A DNA stretch of 64,000 nt from Achatina immaculata (GCA_009760885.1 CM019702.1:48221925-48285924), one strand, 5' to 3'. Shown: positions 1 to 11,476, numbered from the stretch's first letter. The notes: generated by a model from the sequence alone, not told the origin. Made by a program: numbers and translations.

Positions 1-222
1 ATAAATGTCTCTAAACTTACATGGATGTTTCTAAACTTACAAGAACGTCTCTAAATGTACAAGAATACCTCAAAATGTATAGAAATATCTCTAAATGTAC
101 AAGAATATGTCTAAACTTACAGGAATGTCTCTAAACTTTCAGAAATGTCTCTAAACGTACAGGAATGTCACTAAACATTCAGAAATATCTTTAAATGTAC
201 AGGAACGTCACTAAACGTACGT
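1..222. repeat. Degenerate ~20-bp minisatellite
   Basis: About eleven imperfect copies of a roughly 20-bp unit built on a TCTCTAAACTTACAGGAATG-like core run from the window edge. Copies differ by several substitutions, so the array is old. It probably continues upstream of the window. No coding potential is seen. Confidence 0.8.
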
Positions 223-344
223 TCATTATTAATTAATGTACTGAAACTGTATAGTTTATTTTCAGAAAATGAAATCTAAATATATGCACACGTATGAGAT
301 GAAATTTCTCACTAACTTTGTGCACTGAAAAGTATTTCTTCTTC

Positions 345-717
345 TCTTCTTCTTAGCTTGCTTGTCCTTGTATTTGTACGAACTCCCTATAAGTGCGAAC
401 TGTTGCTCTTTGCAGCCGATGCTGTAGAGGTGTTGAGGCACACCATCGTATCGGCGTGGGAGCGGGTTATGGCAGCTACTTTTTCACTCCTGGAGTACAG
501 CTAAAAAGCAGGGGGTGTGCAATGTTTCTTTAGCAGACTCCACCACCATGGGGACTAGGGCGTTCCCTGCCCAATAGCCAAGCTAGGCCTGTTAATGGGG
601 GTACTACGGAGAAGTGGGACAGGGTCTTGGTTCTCTGTGGGTCGCTATCCCTGACGCTAACATATCTTAGAAGAGCAGGAATAAACGAAAGAGGATGAGG
701 AAGAAGAAGAAGAAGGT
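345..717 (-). repeat. Dispersed repeat G, copy 1
   Basis: The reverse complement of about 400-640 matches 17101-17372 over most of its length, with many substitutions and a few indels. Shared landmarks are the GACCAAGACCCTGTC-like start, the GAATCTGCTAAAGAA-like middle and the CAGCTGCCATAACCC-like segment. In the minus orientation it ends in a GAAGAAG-type tail (345-362), and a second GAAGAAG run lies at 700-717. The tail suggests a retroposed non-autonomous element. No RNA polymerase III box is recognised. Confidence 0.65.
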
Positions 718-1507
718 TATACCGATATACTTCTGCATTATGTCATTATCGTTTGGTCCATTTTATTTATACTCTTTAACTTCGGAATTAACGTAATAAA
801 GGCTTCTACATGAAACACGTTTTACACAAGTACACGTCAGCTGTCTACGGAAGCTACAGTGAATCTTTATCTTTTTTCCCCCTCCCCTTGATAGCTTGTT
901 CCTTTCATTGGTTTTATGAACATCAAATTGGCACAGTAACAAGAAATCACGTTCATGCTACAATCTCCAGTCCCTGTGTTCTTGCGTCTTTTTTATCTAC
1001 AAGTTTAATCATCATTTCCGCCTCTAATGACGCAGCATCCGTGTATCAGTTGCTCTTCATCTGCTATGATATTCTCACAGTTTTTATCAGTCATCGCGGC
1101 TGATGGATAAATCTATCATCAATTCACACTATTTCCACAACGATTAGGTTCAATGATAAGAAAACTCGAAAATGTGAATTTTTTGTTTTGTTTTGTTTTG
1201 TTTTTCGCAATGAAACACATAATCCCAAGCAAATTCTTCTTTTTTTTTTTTTTTAGAAAAAGTCATTTTCCAACATTCCCTTCCACGAGGCTGACATCCG
1301 CTCTGCATAACTCATTTTTAACGCTGATCTTGCGAGATCAAATCTGTTTTGTTTTTCTTTAACTTTATTCTCCCGTTAAACATTCTGTCTTATGTTTTCA
1401 GCTTTCTTATTCCCACTTAAAAGAATGGATTTCCATTTAAAGCAAAGTCGGCAAGTCGATTTTTAGAGCCCTGAATTTAGATATTTAGATCCAAGCTACG
1501 ACAGGTT

Positions 1508-2178
1508 TCTTGGCAGTGTAAGAAGCTAGTTTGACATTCTTTTTCTTTTTGGCAGTGTAAGAAGCTAGTTTGACATTCTTTTTCTTCTTGGCAGTGTAAG
1601 AAGCTAGTTTGACATTCCTTTTCTTCTTGGCAGTGTAAGAAGCTAGTTTGACATTCTTTTTCTTCTTGGCAGTGTAAGAAGCTAGTTTGACATTCTTTTT
1701 CTTCTTGGCAGTGTAAGAAGCTAGTTTGACATTCTTTTCCTTCTTGGTAGTGTAAGAAGCTAGTTTGACATTCTTTTTCTTCTTTTCTTCTTGGCAGTGT
1801 TAGAACCTAGTATGACATTCCTTTTCTTCTTGGCAGTGTAAGAAGTCAGTTTGACATTCCTTTTCTTCCTGGTAGTGTAAGAAGCTAATCTGACATTCCT
1901 TTTCTTCTTGGCAGTGTAAGAAGCCAGTTTGACATTCCTTTTCTTCCTCGCAGTGTAAGAAGCTAATCTGACATTCCTTTTCTTCTTGGCAGTATAAGAA
2001 GTTTGACATTCCTTTCCTTCTCGGCGGTGTAAGAAGCTAGTTTGACATTCCTTTTCTTCTTGGCAGTGTAAGAAGCTAGTTTGACATTCCTTTTCTTCTT
2101 GGCAGTGTAAGAAGCTAGTTTGACATTCCTTTTCTTCTTGGCAGTGTAAGAAGCTAGTTTGATATTCCTTTTCTTCTT
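1508..2178 (-). repeat. 39-bp minisatellite (13-codon unit)
   Basis: About 17 tandem copies of a 39-bp unit containing GGCAGTGTAAGAAGCTAG. Because 39 is divisible by three, the minus strand reads as a Lys/Arg-rich 13-residue repeat (KKKRNVKLASYTA) in one stretch (1963-2250). Single-base indels shift the frame elsewhere, which argues against a real protein. Copies at 2040-2160 are nearly identical while 1800-2000 is more diverged. Confidence 0.85.
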
Positions 2179-3660
2179 GGAACAGTGACTGTTAGAAGCC
2201 GGTGATCGTAGCCATTTTCTCCACAGTTGAGAGAGTAGAGTGGGGACCATGACCCGTAATAACTGCTGACTTTTCCCACTGCTTCACTCTTCATCTGCTC
2301 CCATGGCTTCGCGTAGCCCAGACAGTTAGGCGGAACGAGTATTCCACCTTGCCAAAGGATGTCCCATAGTCTAGGGAGCGAAGAAAGCGTCTTACTTTTC
2401 CTTTGGTAGGGAATAATCCTACCCCACTACTTGCATGATTAAGAGACATGGTTTGGAGAAGTTAACAGTAGAAGGCACAGTGCCCGGCAAATGAAAAAAA
2501 AAACGGGCCACCTTGTCGCAGGTAGACTCAGGACACATGGAAAGTCACTGCAAGACGTTGCTCAAGGCCATTCAGGCAGACAGTGAGAGGGAACAACGTT
2601 CCGGAAAGGACACGCCACATGAAGAGATTCAAGCCCGAAAACAAGCGTCTGTAGATCCAAGGCGGGGCTCATTCTGTGTGATCTGATTGGCCGGCTTATG
2701 TTGTGCTTGATCACTGCTGACCATCACCCATCCACGTCCTTGCTCGGCGATCGGCTAAGCAACCACCGCCCAGTACGCCCTGTGAACTCCCTGCACCTCT
2801 CACGGTCCGCGGTCAGCCTTTGTACCGTGTCCCAGCTGTGTCCCAACATTCTAATTTCCGCGTATATAGCATAGCCAGGTAGCCTTGGGTCGTCCTCTCT
2901 TTCTTTTTCCCTCAGGTCATACCTGTAGTCAGCGCTAAACTATCCCTCGATAATAAAATCTGCCGGAGAACCACTACTATCTTTGCTTTGCTATTACGGC
3001 TGTTATCTTACGCATAAGCAGTCAGTGAGCATTAAGACAAGAGCAGCGAGTAATACTAAATCATTTCCCTGAGATACGATCTCTCAAAAGTTCGATTACC
3101 CACAGAGAGTATCCTTACATACGTCAATTGGGTTTGAGTTAACGTGCTTACAGTGATGATCTATGAGAACGAATATAGCACGCATATATGTGTGTGTGTG
3201 TGTGTCTGTGTGTGTTTGTGTGTGGGGGGGTGGGTGGGTGGGTGGTTTTTTTTGTCTTAAGTTTACACAGCCTTATAGTGTGTTTTCTTACCAAAGTCAA
3301 AGATTGCTCTGCTCGTTACAAACTCCCCACACGAGAGAGTTATCCTCTGCTCCACTCCACTTTAGTGTGTGGCCTATTCGTGGGTTTGTCATGTTAGTCT
3401 CGATATCCTTTTTTTATTTTGTCCCTTACCGACGTCCATTTTGTTCACTATTTTATGCGATTAAACTCTATACTACCGATCTACTACTAAATCTATGTCC
3501 CATGGCATTTACATGCCGCAAAGGTGTGAAGTTTTTGTGATTTCACATTTCTAGATCACTACATACAGTATGTGAGGTATTCATGCCAGCACCTGTCCTG
3601 GCTGCCTTTGTTTTTCTAGGTAAACCTCAGGTACCAATTTTTTTGTAGGCTAGGTTAATC
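2179..3660. other. Mostly unassigned; possible solo LTR at about 2680-3030
   Basis: No supported gene. Around 2680-3030 there is a TGTGATCTGATTGG start, a TATATA box near 2862, an AATAAAA signal near 2952 and a terminal TTTGCTTTGCTATTA block. This order is typical of Ty3/Gypsy-type LTRs, but I could not find clean ends or a target duplication. A TG/GGTG-rich simple repeat lies at 3188-3245. Confidence 0.25.
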
Positions 3661-3663
3661 GGT

Positions 3664-4023
3664 GCCGGGGACCGGCTAGCATAGTGGTTAGAGCACTCGT
3701 CTAGCAGCCGGGATTTTTTTTTTCCGACCAATACGGCCCCGAGGTCGACCCAGCCTCGTAAAATGGGTACCAGAGAAAATCTGGGAAGGAAAGGCAGCGA
3801 GGAAAGGAACTGGCCACCCTACTTCACACGCTGATGGACCAGCGTAATGAGGTCTCTAACGCTTTATCCCCTACGGCATTTGCTATGGAACTATTTTATG
3901 CTACATCCCCTACGGCATTTGCTATGGAACTATTTTATGCTACATCCCCTACGGCATTTGCTATGGAACTATTTTATGCTACATCCCCTACGGCATTTGC
4001 TATGGACTATCTTTACCTTTTGA
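3664..4023 (+). mobile_element. SINE2 (tRNA-derived), internally expanded
   Basis: The head carries a good polymerase III A box, TAGCATAGTGG (3677-3687), and a degenerate B box, GAGGTCGACC (3741-3750). The body (AAATGGGTACCAGAG, GGAAAGGCAGCGAGGAAAGG) also occurs at 61102-61217. The 3' end finishes in CTATCTTTACCTTTT. Unusually, the last part of the body is tandemly repeated about four times with a 39-bp period (3866-4010) before the tail. It should be a non-autonomous retroposon moved by a LINE; no gene function is implied. Confidence 0.75.
3866..4010 (+). repeat. 39-bp tandem repeat inside SINE2
   Basis: Units begin at 3866, 3905, 3944 and 3983, each containing ATCCCCTACGGCATTTGCTA. The other SINE2 copy (61102-61217) has a single version of this segment, so the array arose by expansion within this copy. 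Confidence 0.85.
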
Positions 4024-4090
4024 CCTAACCTGTGCCGGTAGGTTCGAAAAAAAAAACATTTCGCCAGAGTGCGAAATCGCACCACGGGAT

Positions 4091-4282
4091 TTCTAACTGG
4101 CAGAAATTCAGTATAGGATTCACTAACTGACAGAAATTCAGTACAGGATGCACTAACTGGCAGAAATTCAGTATAAGGTGCACTAACTGGCAGAAATTCA
4201 GTATAGGGTGCACTAACTGGCAGAAATTCAGTATAGGGTGCACTAACTGGCAGAAATTCAGTATAGGGATAGGGTGCACTAA
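4091..4282. repeat. 30-bp minisatellite
   Basis: About six copies of a 30-bp unit with CTAACTGGCAGAAATTCAGT. The minus strand reads a 10-residue repeat (APYTEFLPVS), and a second minus frame is also open. Openness follows from the period being a multiple of three, so coding is unlikely. Confidence 0.85.
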
Positions 4283-4634
4283 CCACTACCCCAGCACGGC
4301 ACCTGATCACTGAAGTATGTTGATTCTGCCAACGATTTTCATCTTGAACACATCAAATTAAGATGAGGCACATACAATATCAAAATAAAGGAAGCCACAA
4401 CGCTTTCTGACGCAGATGCAGGTTTTCCTAATATTTCTCCTAATGCGTAATTCATTACCAGGTTTTTCCCGTTTGATACAAATCTCTCATACCGATAATT
4501 CATTCAGTATGCTCCTCCATTATCTTTTCCTTTCTGTAGTTAAAGTTTCTTTCGGTATGTCTGTTGTTTCCTTTTGATCTTCTCATATTCATATGACAAG
4601 AAACTTTTTCTCAAATAAAGTGAAATACAGCAAT

Positions 4635-4724
4635 CTCTCTCTCTCTCTCTGAACCTTAAGTGCCCAGGGCACATGGGGCTTCCGCAAAGGTTTTCCACAA
4701 ATGCCTGTCCTTCGCCTTTTTTTC
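4635..4724 (-). mobile_element. LINE-D 3' fragment, 90 bp, with 14-bp TSD
   Basis: The sequence after the CT run is the extreme 3' end of LINE-D (GAACCTTAAGTGCCCA then TTTTCCACAAATGCCTGTCC), matching 41738-41800. It is flanked by perfect direct repeats TGAAATACAGCAAT at 4621-4634 and 4725-4738. On the element's own strand it ends in a GA dinucleotide tract (4635-4650). It is severely 5'-truncated and non-coding. Confidence 0.85.
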
Positions 4725-4752
4725 TGAAATACAGCAATACAGCCCATTAATT

Positions 4753-5084
4753 CAGCGGTTCCCAAACTTTTTCAAACTGCGGCGCGCTTGGTAATACCAA
4801 TTTCTGTCGCGGCACACCCGTACTCTTAATGCTGGACTCTTGTGCAGTTAACCATACATTTTTGGCATTGTGAAAGAAAATTCATTTATTACCCTATTAC
4901 AAAAGTAATTACAAAATACAGCAAAAAAAAAAAAAACAAACAGGTAAGGAATTATTTCAGCTTGGAACGAACAAGATACTGACTAGAGTGATAGTGCTTT
5001 TTTTTTAACATTAAAAAAAAATTCGGTGACGAAATTTCACGTTACATTTTCAAAATTCTGAGGCACACGGTTTGGGAATCCCTG
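4753..5084. mobile_element. hAT-type MITE
   Basis: A 332-bp element bounded by inverted ends CAGCGGTTCCCAAAC and the complement of GTTTGGGAATCCCTG. CAG...CTG termini with this TTCCCAAAC core are typical of hAT superfamily MITEs. The 8-bp flanks CATTAATT (4745-4752) and CTTGAATT (5085-5092) agree at six positions, consistent with an aged 8-bp target duplication. There is no transposase, so it is non-autonomous. Confidence 0.7.
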
Positions 5085-5401
5085 CTTGAATTCGTCAAGA
5101 ACACACAAATACTCGAGTAAGCGTTTAAAATTCTGAGTGATAGAACATTTCTCGGTTATAGGTCTCCTGTAACAGAACGGGTCGCAGTTTGGTAACAAAA
5201 GTTAATGAATGAACCAACGCTGGACAAAATGTTAAGCATTACATACTACGTCATGTGAGCTAGTTCCAGATTTGGACTAAGGTTCAGAAAGTGGTCAGTT
5301 GAATAAGAGACTTGAAGAATGAACATCGTATGACGGACTGATGCTGTGATGATGATGATGATAATGATGATAATGGCTTTATTTGTCTATGTAATGTACT
5401 A

Positions 5402-5500
5402 GCTGGACGCATCAGCAGCAGGGCATCCTGCTTACAACAGAGAGGCCTACAGAAGAGCTGTTAGGGAGGAAATGTCCCGCAAGGGACATGCAAATGACTG
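5402..5500 (+). mobile_element. LINE-A (RTE-like) 3' fragment, 99 bp
   Basis: This is the last 99 bp of LINE-A, encoding the end of the C-terminal region (ASAAGHPAYNREAY) and matching 24215-24310. It is flanked by perfect 9-bp duplications AATGTACTA (5393-5401 and 5501-5509). Heavily 5'-truncated and non-functional. Confidence 0.85.
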
Positions 5501-5620
5501 AATGTACTAATATGCCCGAGAGAATTGCTTTCTATTACTGAAGTGTCATCATGTTTTGTGAGAACCTGTTTATCGCCAGCCTTCATCGTCCTGTATTAAA
5601 CTGTAGTATTTATAGTTTAT

Positions 5621-5944
5621 CTATAAATATTTATCTATATAACCAGTCTCACGGGTGATCAGGAAAAGGAGATGGACATATGTTGGTCACTTGATGAGAA
5701 GAAATGATCAGAGAATCCCAAAACAAGCTATCAAGTGGAACACAACAGGCCGAAGAAAAAGGGGCAGACCGCGTGAAACTCTGAAGAGGACATTATTAAG
5801 AGAGGCCAAGTTAACAGGCATAAAATCCTTTGTTGAGGTTGAAAGACTCGCCGAAGACAGGAAAAATTGGCGAACTACTTTGCGAGCCCTATGTGACGTC
5901 TAACGGCACGGGAAGGATATAAGATATATAAGATATAAGATAAG
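5621..5944 (+). mobile_element. LINE-B (RTE-like) 3' fragment with TSD
   Basis: The frame 5655-5903 encodes the C-terminal tail of a LINE polyprotein (RKRRWTYVGHLMRR, RKRGRPRETLKRT, ending RALCDV), similar to the copies at 22660-22930, 26880-27150 and 55880-56140. The 3' end is a TATAAGA-type repeat. Perfect 13-bp direct repeats ATTTATAGTTTAT lie at 5608-5620 and 5945-5957. Some 20 bp of AT-rich sequence between the left duplication and the recognisable body may be untemplated. It lacks reverse transcriptase and is dead. Confidence 0.85.
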
Positions 5945-5957
5945 ATTTATAGTTTAT

Positions 5958-8790
5958 ACTTTTATTAATATTTTATATTTGCTTTTACTGACGTGAATTA
6001 TTATTCAATCTTTTATTTTGCCTGGCCGTCGTCGTACTGAGTGGTGGAAGGGTGACTATACCATACATTCACACCTTACATATATATAACAGGAACTCGA
6101 AACAACAATCCTTTTTCTTAAAATCACGATCAATGTATTTACAAGGTTCTGATCCACAAGGCAATGCGAATCAAAATAAATCCTATGCGCACGAAGTCCA
6201 TATGTTTATATATTTCCACACGCGTTATTGATTCATAAAAAGGGTTCCTTGAATAATATGATTTCAATCCTGATTACAAATGCACACAACTAAACTATAC
6301 ACGTCAGCCTCCATCTATCGAATGAATCTCCTCGTCCATGTCTGCCGCTGGACTTCCACGTGCTCAACTTCTCTCCCTTTTTTTTCTATTCTCCTCTTAT
6401 ATACCTGGCCAGCGCCGGACTCGAAGGCCTGGGGATTTTCCATTCAAAACCGGGTCACTGCTTGCTTATTTTTCCACTCCTTACAAAACACCACATGTTC
6501 TGACCAACCTATCTTTAACAAGACGTCATGGATGTTGGATATTCCTGTTGAAGTTTCATGCGTGACCACGAATGAAGTAGTCTCCCCGTCTCAAAATTTG
6601 GATCACCTACACAGAATTAAAGGAACACTTACACGGCCACACACACACAAGTGCAGTCACAGAAGGGCACCTGTATACTGGGGGGGGGGGGGAGAGGGCT
6701 GTGTTAACATTCCAATGGTCTTTGAGTTCTTGGACTGAAGTGTTTGTCTTGAAGGAAGAGGGTACTGAGATGAACAGTGATAGTAATGCTTGTCCTACAT
6801 TAGACAGAGTTCAATATAAAGAGTTTTTTTTTAACAGTCTCGTTGAGGATATGGGCAGTCATATGTCGTATCTGTAGCAGTCTCCCTACATGCCTTATTC
6901 GCGTGCTTTATCAAAATTTAAAAAAAACACACACATATCAAGCGTAATTCAGTTCATGTGCGATATAGCGACTTTACTCCGCGATCTTTCCTCTCGCATC
7001 TTGCGCCAAGAACTTATAAGTCTGCAGTTACAATCACTTCCATCTTTTGTATTTATGTGCTTTTGCAGACAGCTCAAACTGCTGGAACACATTCTTCAGA
7101 AACAGCAACAACTGTGAAAACAGTGAGGTCAATGAAATAGTCCACAAAGGCAATTTCTGCTGCTCTATACGAGAGTTACAAAACGTCCGACTTATCAAAG
7201 ACTGAAAAAACAGCAGATACAAAGAGGAAGGAGAACTAGAATAAGACAAAGAACGAGAAGAAAAGCAGGAGGAAGAACAAAATTATAAGACAAAAAAAAA
7301 TAGGAATAAACGAAGGAGGAAAGACGAAAAAGATCATTTATCTTTCACAGCTTTATAGGAATAGCTTATGCGAAAGGCTAACATCAATCACTCATGTAGC
7401 ACAGTCATAAAACAGACCACGCTAAAACCCCATCTGTAAAAGTCGATTAGACACGTGGCTGCCATAGAGCATTATGAGCATTTTGTGTGAGCAAAGCGAA
7501 CGGGATCTCCCACACAAAAGTGCACCACTGCGAGAAGCAGCTTAACCACCACATCATGACCAGCGCACATAAAGAACCCTCAAAATTGAGTTAACGAGCA
7601 GAAAAATGCCCTGCTTATATAGTTCTATGATATAGATAATCTCTGCATCTACAAGAGACGGATGGCAAAAATAGCTAATGAAGACCATTAAAGTGAATCA
7701 CGATTAAGAATCTATCGCAGGGAAGAATGTCTTCAGGGACCCGCCGTTCGCCTCCAAGGTCAATACACGCACCCGTATTTTGACGTTCAACTAAAACACG
7801 CACATTAAGTTTGAAGTTTCGAGAGCTCCCCTCCAGACATTCGTGACCTCGTCAACGGGAACTCTGCGCTCCTCCATGATTAGATACTTGAAGTTTCCGC
7901 AAAAAGCCCAAGACTTTCGAGTCATGAACTGGAAGAGACGGTGCAGAAATGAGTACAAGAACAGCCCCCTACCCGTCCATGAAGGAAGCAGCGACATGTC
8001 GATTGCTGGAATCTACTAAATGTAATGCTTCTAGACCGCGTTCAAAACAGAAGATAATAGCCACTAAAATTTTATTTTGGCTTAAACTGGCGACTGCGTG
8101 GAAAATGTGCTTTGGGTGGCTTTTATGCTTGCATTTTTGTGAAAACTCGAACTGACAAAATATTCGGTAAAACAGGCAGTTTATATTATGCATAAATTCG
8201 TTCCGCTCCAATGAGCTATGTATGTATTGAAGGATTTTTCTTATACAGAAGCCAGGTCACTGAAGATACTACGCAACATTGAAAAAAAAACCATATAAAG
8301 CAATTACATCTCACGACGTAACAGACTGAGGCAGAATGAAATACATAGTTCAGTTTCACAAAATTCACAAAAAGATAGACAGAGCTGGACAGTGGGCAGA
8401 AACAAAATTAGTAGAAAGTAAGATTAACAGTATAAAATGAAGAGCATATCTCAATATTCCAATAATTCAGAAAAAAGCGTTTTTTTCATGGATCACATAC
8501 AAAAACACCATAATGGATACAAGCAATAAAATAAGAAGAAGAAGAAGAAGGAAATGACAACAACGGCTCACGAAATACAACTTTCACTTCGGAACTCGCG
8601 AACAAGTACTGCAGCAAACTAAAACAGCTCTTTAAAATCTCTACCTACATGAGTAACGAGAAACATCCTGTGAAACTGCGATAAAGCAGTAAGCCAAAGA
8701 GAAACATCACAGCACCAACTACAGCTGTATTCTGACTGAAAAACATATGTTACAACACAAAAGATGAACAACAGGTGTATAGTGTGACTG
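5958..8790. other. Unassigned; possible minus-strand LTR at about 6060-6720
   Basis: No supported gene. The 152-codon open frame at 6280-6738 has no recognisable domain and includes a poly-G run (6681-6692), so I do not call it. On the minus strand a TATATAAGAGG-like TATA box (complement of 6393-6404) and an AATAAA-like signal near 6180 suggest an LTR promoter, but the ends are not defined. The region 6890-8780 is AT-rich with scattered homopolymers and short GAA runs (8532-8550). Confidence 0.3.
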
Positions 8791-9154
8791 CATGCCCTCT
8801 GTGTAGTGTGTAGAGAGACAAATATGAGCAAGTGGACGATGGCATGCCCTCTGTGTAGTGTGTAAAGAGACAAATATGAGCAAGTGAACGATGGCATGCC
8901 CTCTGTGTAGCGTGTAGAGAGACAAATATGAGCAAGTGGACGATGGCATGCCCTCTGTGTAGTGTGTAGAGAGACAAATATGAGCAAGTGGACGGTGGCA
9001 TGCCCTCTGTGTAGTGTGTAGAGAGACAAATATGAGCAAGTGGACGACGGCATGCCCTCTGTGTAGTGTGTAGAGAGACAAATATGAGCAAGTGGACGGT
9101 GGCATGCCCTCTGTGTAGTGTGTAGAGAGACAAATATGAGCAAGTGGACGGTGG
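8791..9154 (-). repeat. 52-bp minisatellite
   Basis: Seven near-identical 52-bp units beginning CATGCCCTCTGTGTAG at 8791, 8843, 8895 and so on. Since 52 is not divisible by three, successive units are read in different phases, and all three minus-strand frames stay open across the array (SYLSLYTLHRGHA, HICLSTHYTEGM and VHLLIFVSLHTT readings). No gene is supported. Confidence 0.9.
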
Positions 9155-9238
9155 TGAAATAGTTGGAAGAAGTACAATACAAACTGGATAGGAAGCTGCT
9201 TCCTCATGTGCGTTATCTAGACGAATTAAAAAAGAGTA

Positions 9239-9272
9239 AGAGAGAGAGAGAGAGAGAGAGAGTGAGAGAGGA
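9239..9272 (+). repeat. GA dinucleotide tract
   Basis: A run of GAGAGA with one GTGA interruption. It resembles the tails of LINE-D, but no LINE-D body is adjacent. Confidence 0.8.
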
Positions 9273-9606
9273 TCCGGAGATTCGCTACAGACAAAAGGTT
9301 ACTGTTCAGAAAGTGGCACAGGATGATGATTATAAGGAGGAGGATGCTGACAGCGCTATAAATACAGAAATAGTAAATGAATGCAAACAGTATAAAACGT
9401 ATTTACTGAAGTCATTACACAGAAACCGTGGCCGAACTTCTATCGTGGCCAGACTGTCTGGCTACGCCGAACAAACTGCTTCTCAGACCAGATATCTATG
9501 CCTATAAACTTAATGCCATTCTACGCCTGCAAATCCTAAAAGCAGTAGTTCTCAAACTCTGGTGTTGGTCAGAACGGCAATACTTAAAAGCGTGGAAAAC
9601 ATCCGA

Positions 9607-10162
9607 ACAGCAACTCTTGGACAGCGGCAAACTTTCAGAACGGCAACTCTTGGACAGTGGCGAAAGTCAGAACGGCATCTCTTGGACAGCGGCAAACCTT
9701 AGAACGGTAACTCTTGGACAGTGGCGAAAGTCAGAACGGTAACTCTTGGACAGTGGCGAAAGTCAGAACGGTAACTCTTGGACAGCGGCAAACCTTAGAA
9801 CGGTAACTCTTGGACAGTGGCGAAAGTCAGAACGGTAACTCTTGGACAGCGGCAAACATCAGAAAGGTAACTCTTGGACAGTGGCGAAAGTCAGAACGGT
9901 AACTCTTGGACAGTGGCGAAAGTCAGAACGGCACCTCTTGGACAGCGGCAAACCTCAGAAAGGTAACTTCTGGACAGTAGCAAACGTCAGAACGGCGACT
10001 CCTGGACAGTGGCAAACGTTAGAACGACAACTCTTGGACAGCGGCAAACGTCAGAACGACAACTCTTGGACAGCGGCAAACGTCAGAACGACAACTCTTG
10101 GACAGCGGCAAACGTCAGAACGACAACTCTTGGACAGCGGCAAACGTCAGAACGGTAACTCT
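9607..10162 (+). repeat. 32-bp minisatellite
   Basis: About 17 copies of a 32-bp unit containing ACTCTTGGACAGTGGC. Two sub-types alternate: GCGAAAGTCAGAACGG dominates the first part and GCAAACGTCAGAACGA the last part, with exact units near 10040-10150. The open frames at 9428-9742 and 9842-10183 are products of the array. Confidence 0.9.
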
Positions 10163-11387
10163 GTGGCAGCATATCAAAACTAAAATGTGTTTAATCTCGC
10201 TTGCCGTTTCGCATAGACAGACATCGAAGTATTGCGTTATATGCGAATGTGATTATACGCATAACCTTTACCAACATTTTTATGGTCATGTGGGTCTTAT
10301 TTACAGCTTTCAAGCAGTGTGTGTGTGTGCGTACATTTATGCGTACACGTGTGAACATCTATATTACATTAGATTAGAAAATGATAGAATGAAGAAGACG
10401 AAGAAAAAAAAAAGAAGATGTGTTGATAATAAACCCTATAAGAAACAGTGTGAACATACCAAGGGGTATTTAATTATTATCAAAATCATTTCTGTTAAGT
10501 GTAGATATTATTAGCCTGAACACGAAAAAAAAAAAACTTCGTATATAACAAATAAGAAATATATGGAAGGGAATCACATGTAACAGAAGCTAGGCTTAAA
10601 TTCCTACTGTCCACTACCTCTTATGCCCACGCATGATATTCTGCTTATCGCTGCTTTCTACACAAATTATCTCCAGAAATTAGATATCAGAAGACAGAAC
10701 AAAAATAGGTGCAGACATCAGAAAAAACAAAAAGGTTTCAAATCAGGCGTGGGCACCTGATATTACCAACGGCAAACATTGTGGCAAATATAAATGTCTA
10801 GAATTTCATTGTCTAAACAAGAAAGAATGACAGGCGACGTCTAGCCACATAATTGCCGTATTTACGAGGTCTGTCTGTCTGTGAATATATCGACGCTTCT
10901 GACCTCATGGCACTAGCGGTATACTATTAGATGTCGCACCTATACAATTTCTGCAGCCTTTCTCCTCAATTATATCACTGCGCCTTTCTTGCTTGCTTCA
11001 GCTGGAAGATGCTCTTTGTCCTGCTCTTAGTACAGGCCACGTTACTTCACAGTCGGGGGAGCTTGAAAACATCTCATATTTTTCTGTCTGGACAAAGGGT
11101 ACGTACATGGGTGTTGCTTGTGGAGGCAGAGCTACTAACATCTGATATCTGAAGTTTAAAGAAAAGGGTATGCTCTGGACCGAAACTGTACCAGATCTAA
11201 TGGTCTAATGTTTCAACATCTTTATCACAGCGTTAGCACCTTCGAACATGACGTGTGTGTGAGAGAGAGAGAGAGTGAGAGAGAGATGGCAGTGACATCT
11301 TACAGCAAAAGAAACTGCAGTTGCGTAAGTACACTACTGGACTACACAGATAAATTCCTTAGATTTAACAACAATTATCTAGCTAGA
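10163..11387. other. Unassigned intergenic sequence
   Basis: No supported gene. It contains short TG/GT and GAA-type simple repeats (10320-10345, 10392-10418), a poly-A at 10525-10536, a hAT-like end motif CAGGCGTGGGCAC near 10746 without a partner, and a GT/GA simple repeat at 11252-11286. Confidence 0.5.
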
Positions 11388-11476
11388 AAGGATGTTGAGC
11401 AATAGAGGGCTCACCTAGGCAAGAGCGGAAAAAAGGAAAAGGAGAGTCGTTTGTGGAAAACCCTTGCGGAAGCCCC

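Noticed and set aside
1963..2250. Lys/Arg-rich 13-residue repeat protein
   Set aside because: The frame breaks repeatedly along the same minisatellite.
3188..3540. 125-codon frame beginning in a TG repeat
   Set aside because: Starts in simple repeat and has no recognisable domain.
6280..6738. 152-codon open frame
   Set aside because: No domain; crosses a poly-G run; the opposite strand has LTR-like signals.
10746..10758. hAT-like terminal motif CAGGCGTGGGCAC
   Set aside because: No inverted partner found within a plausible distance.
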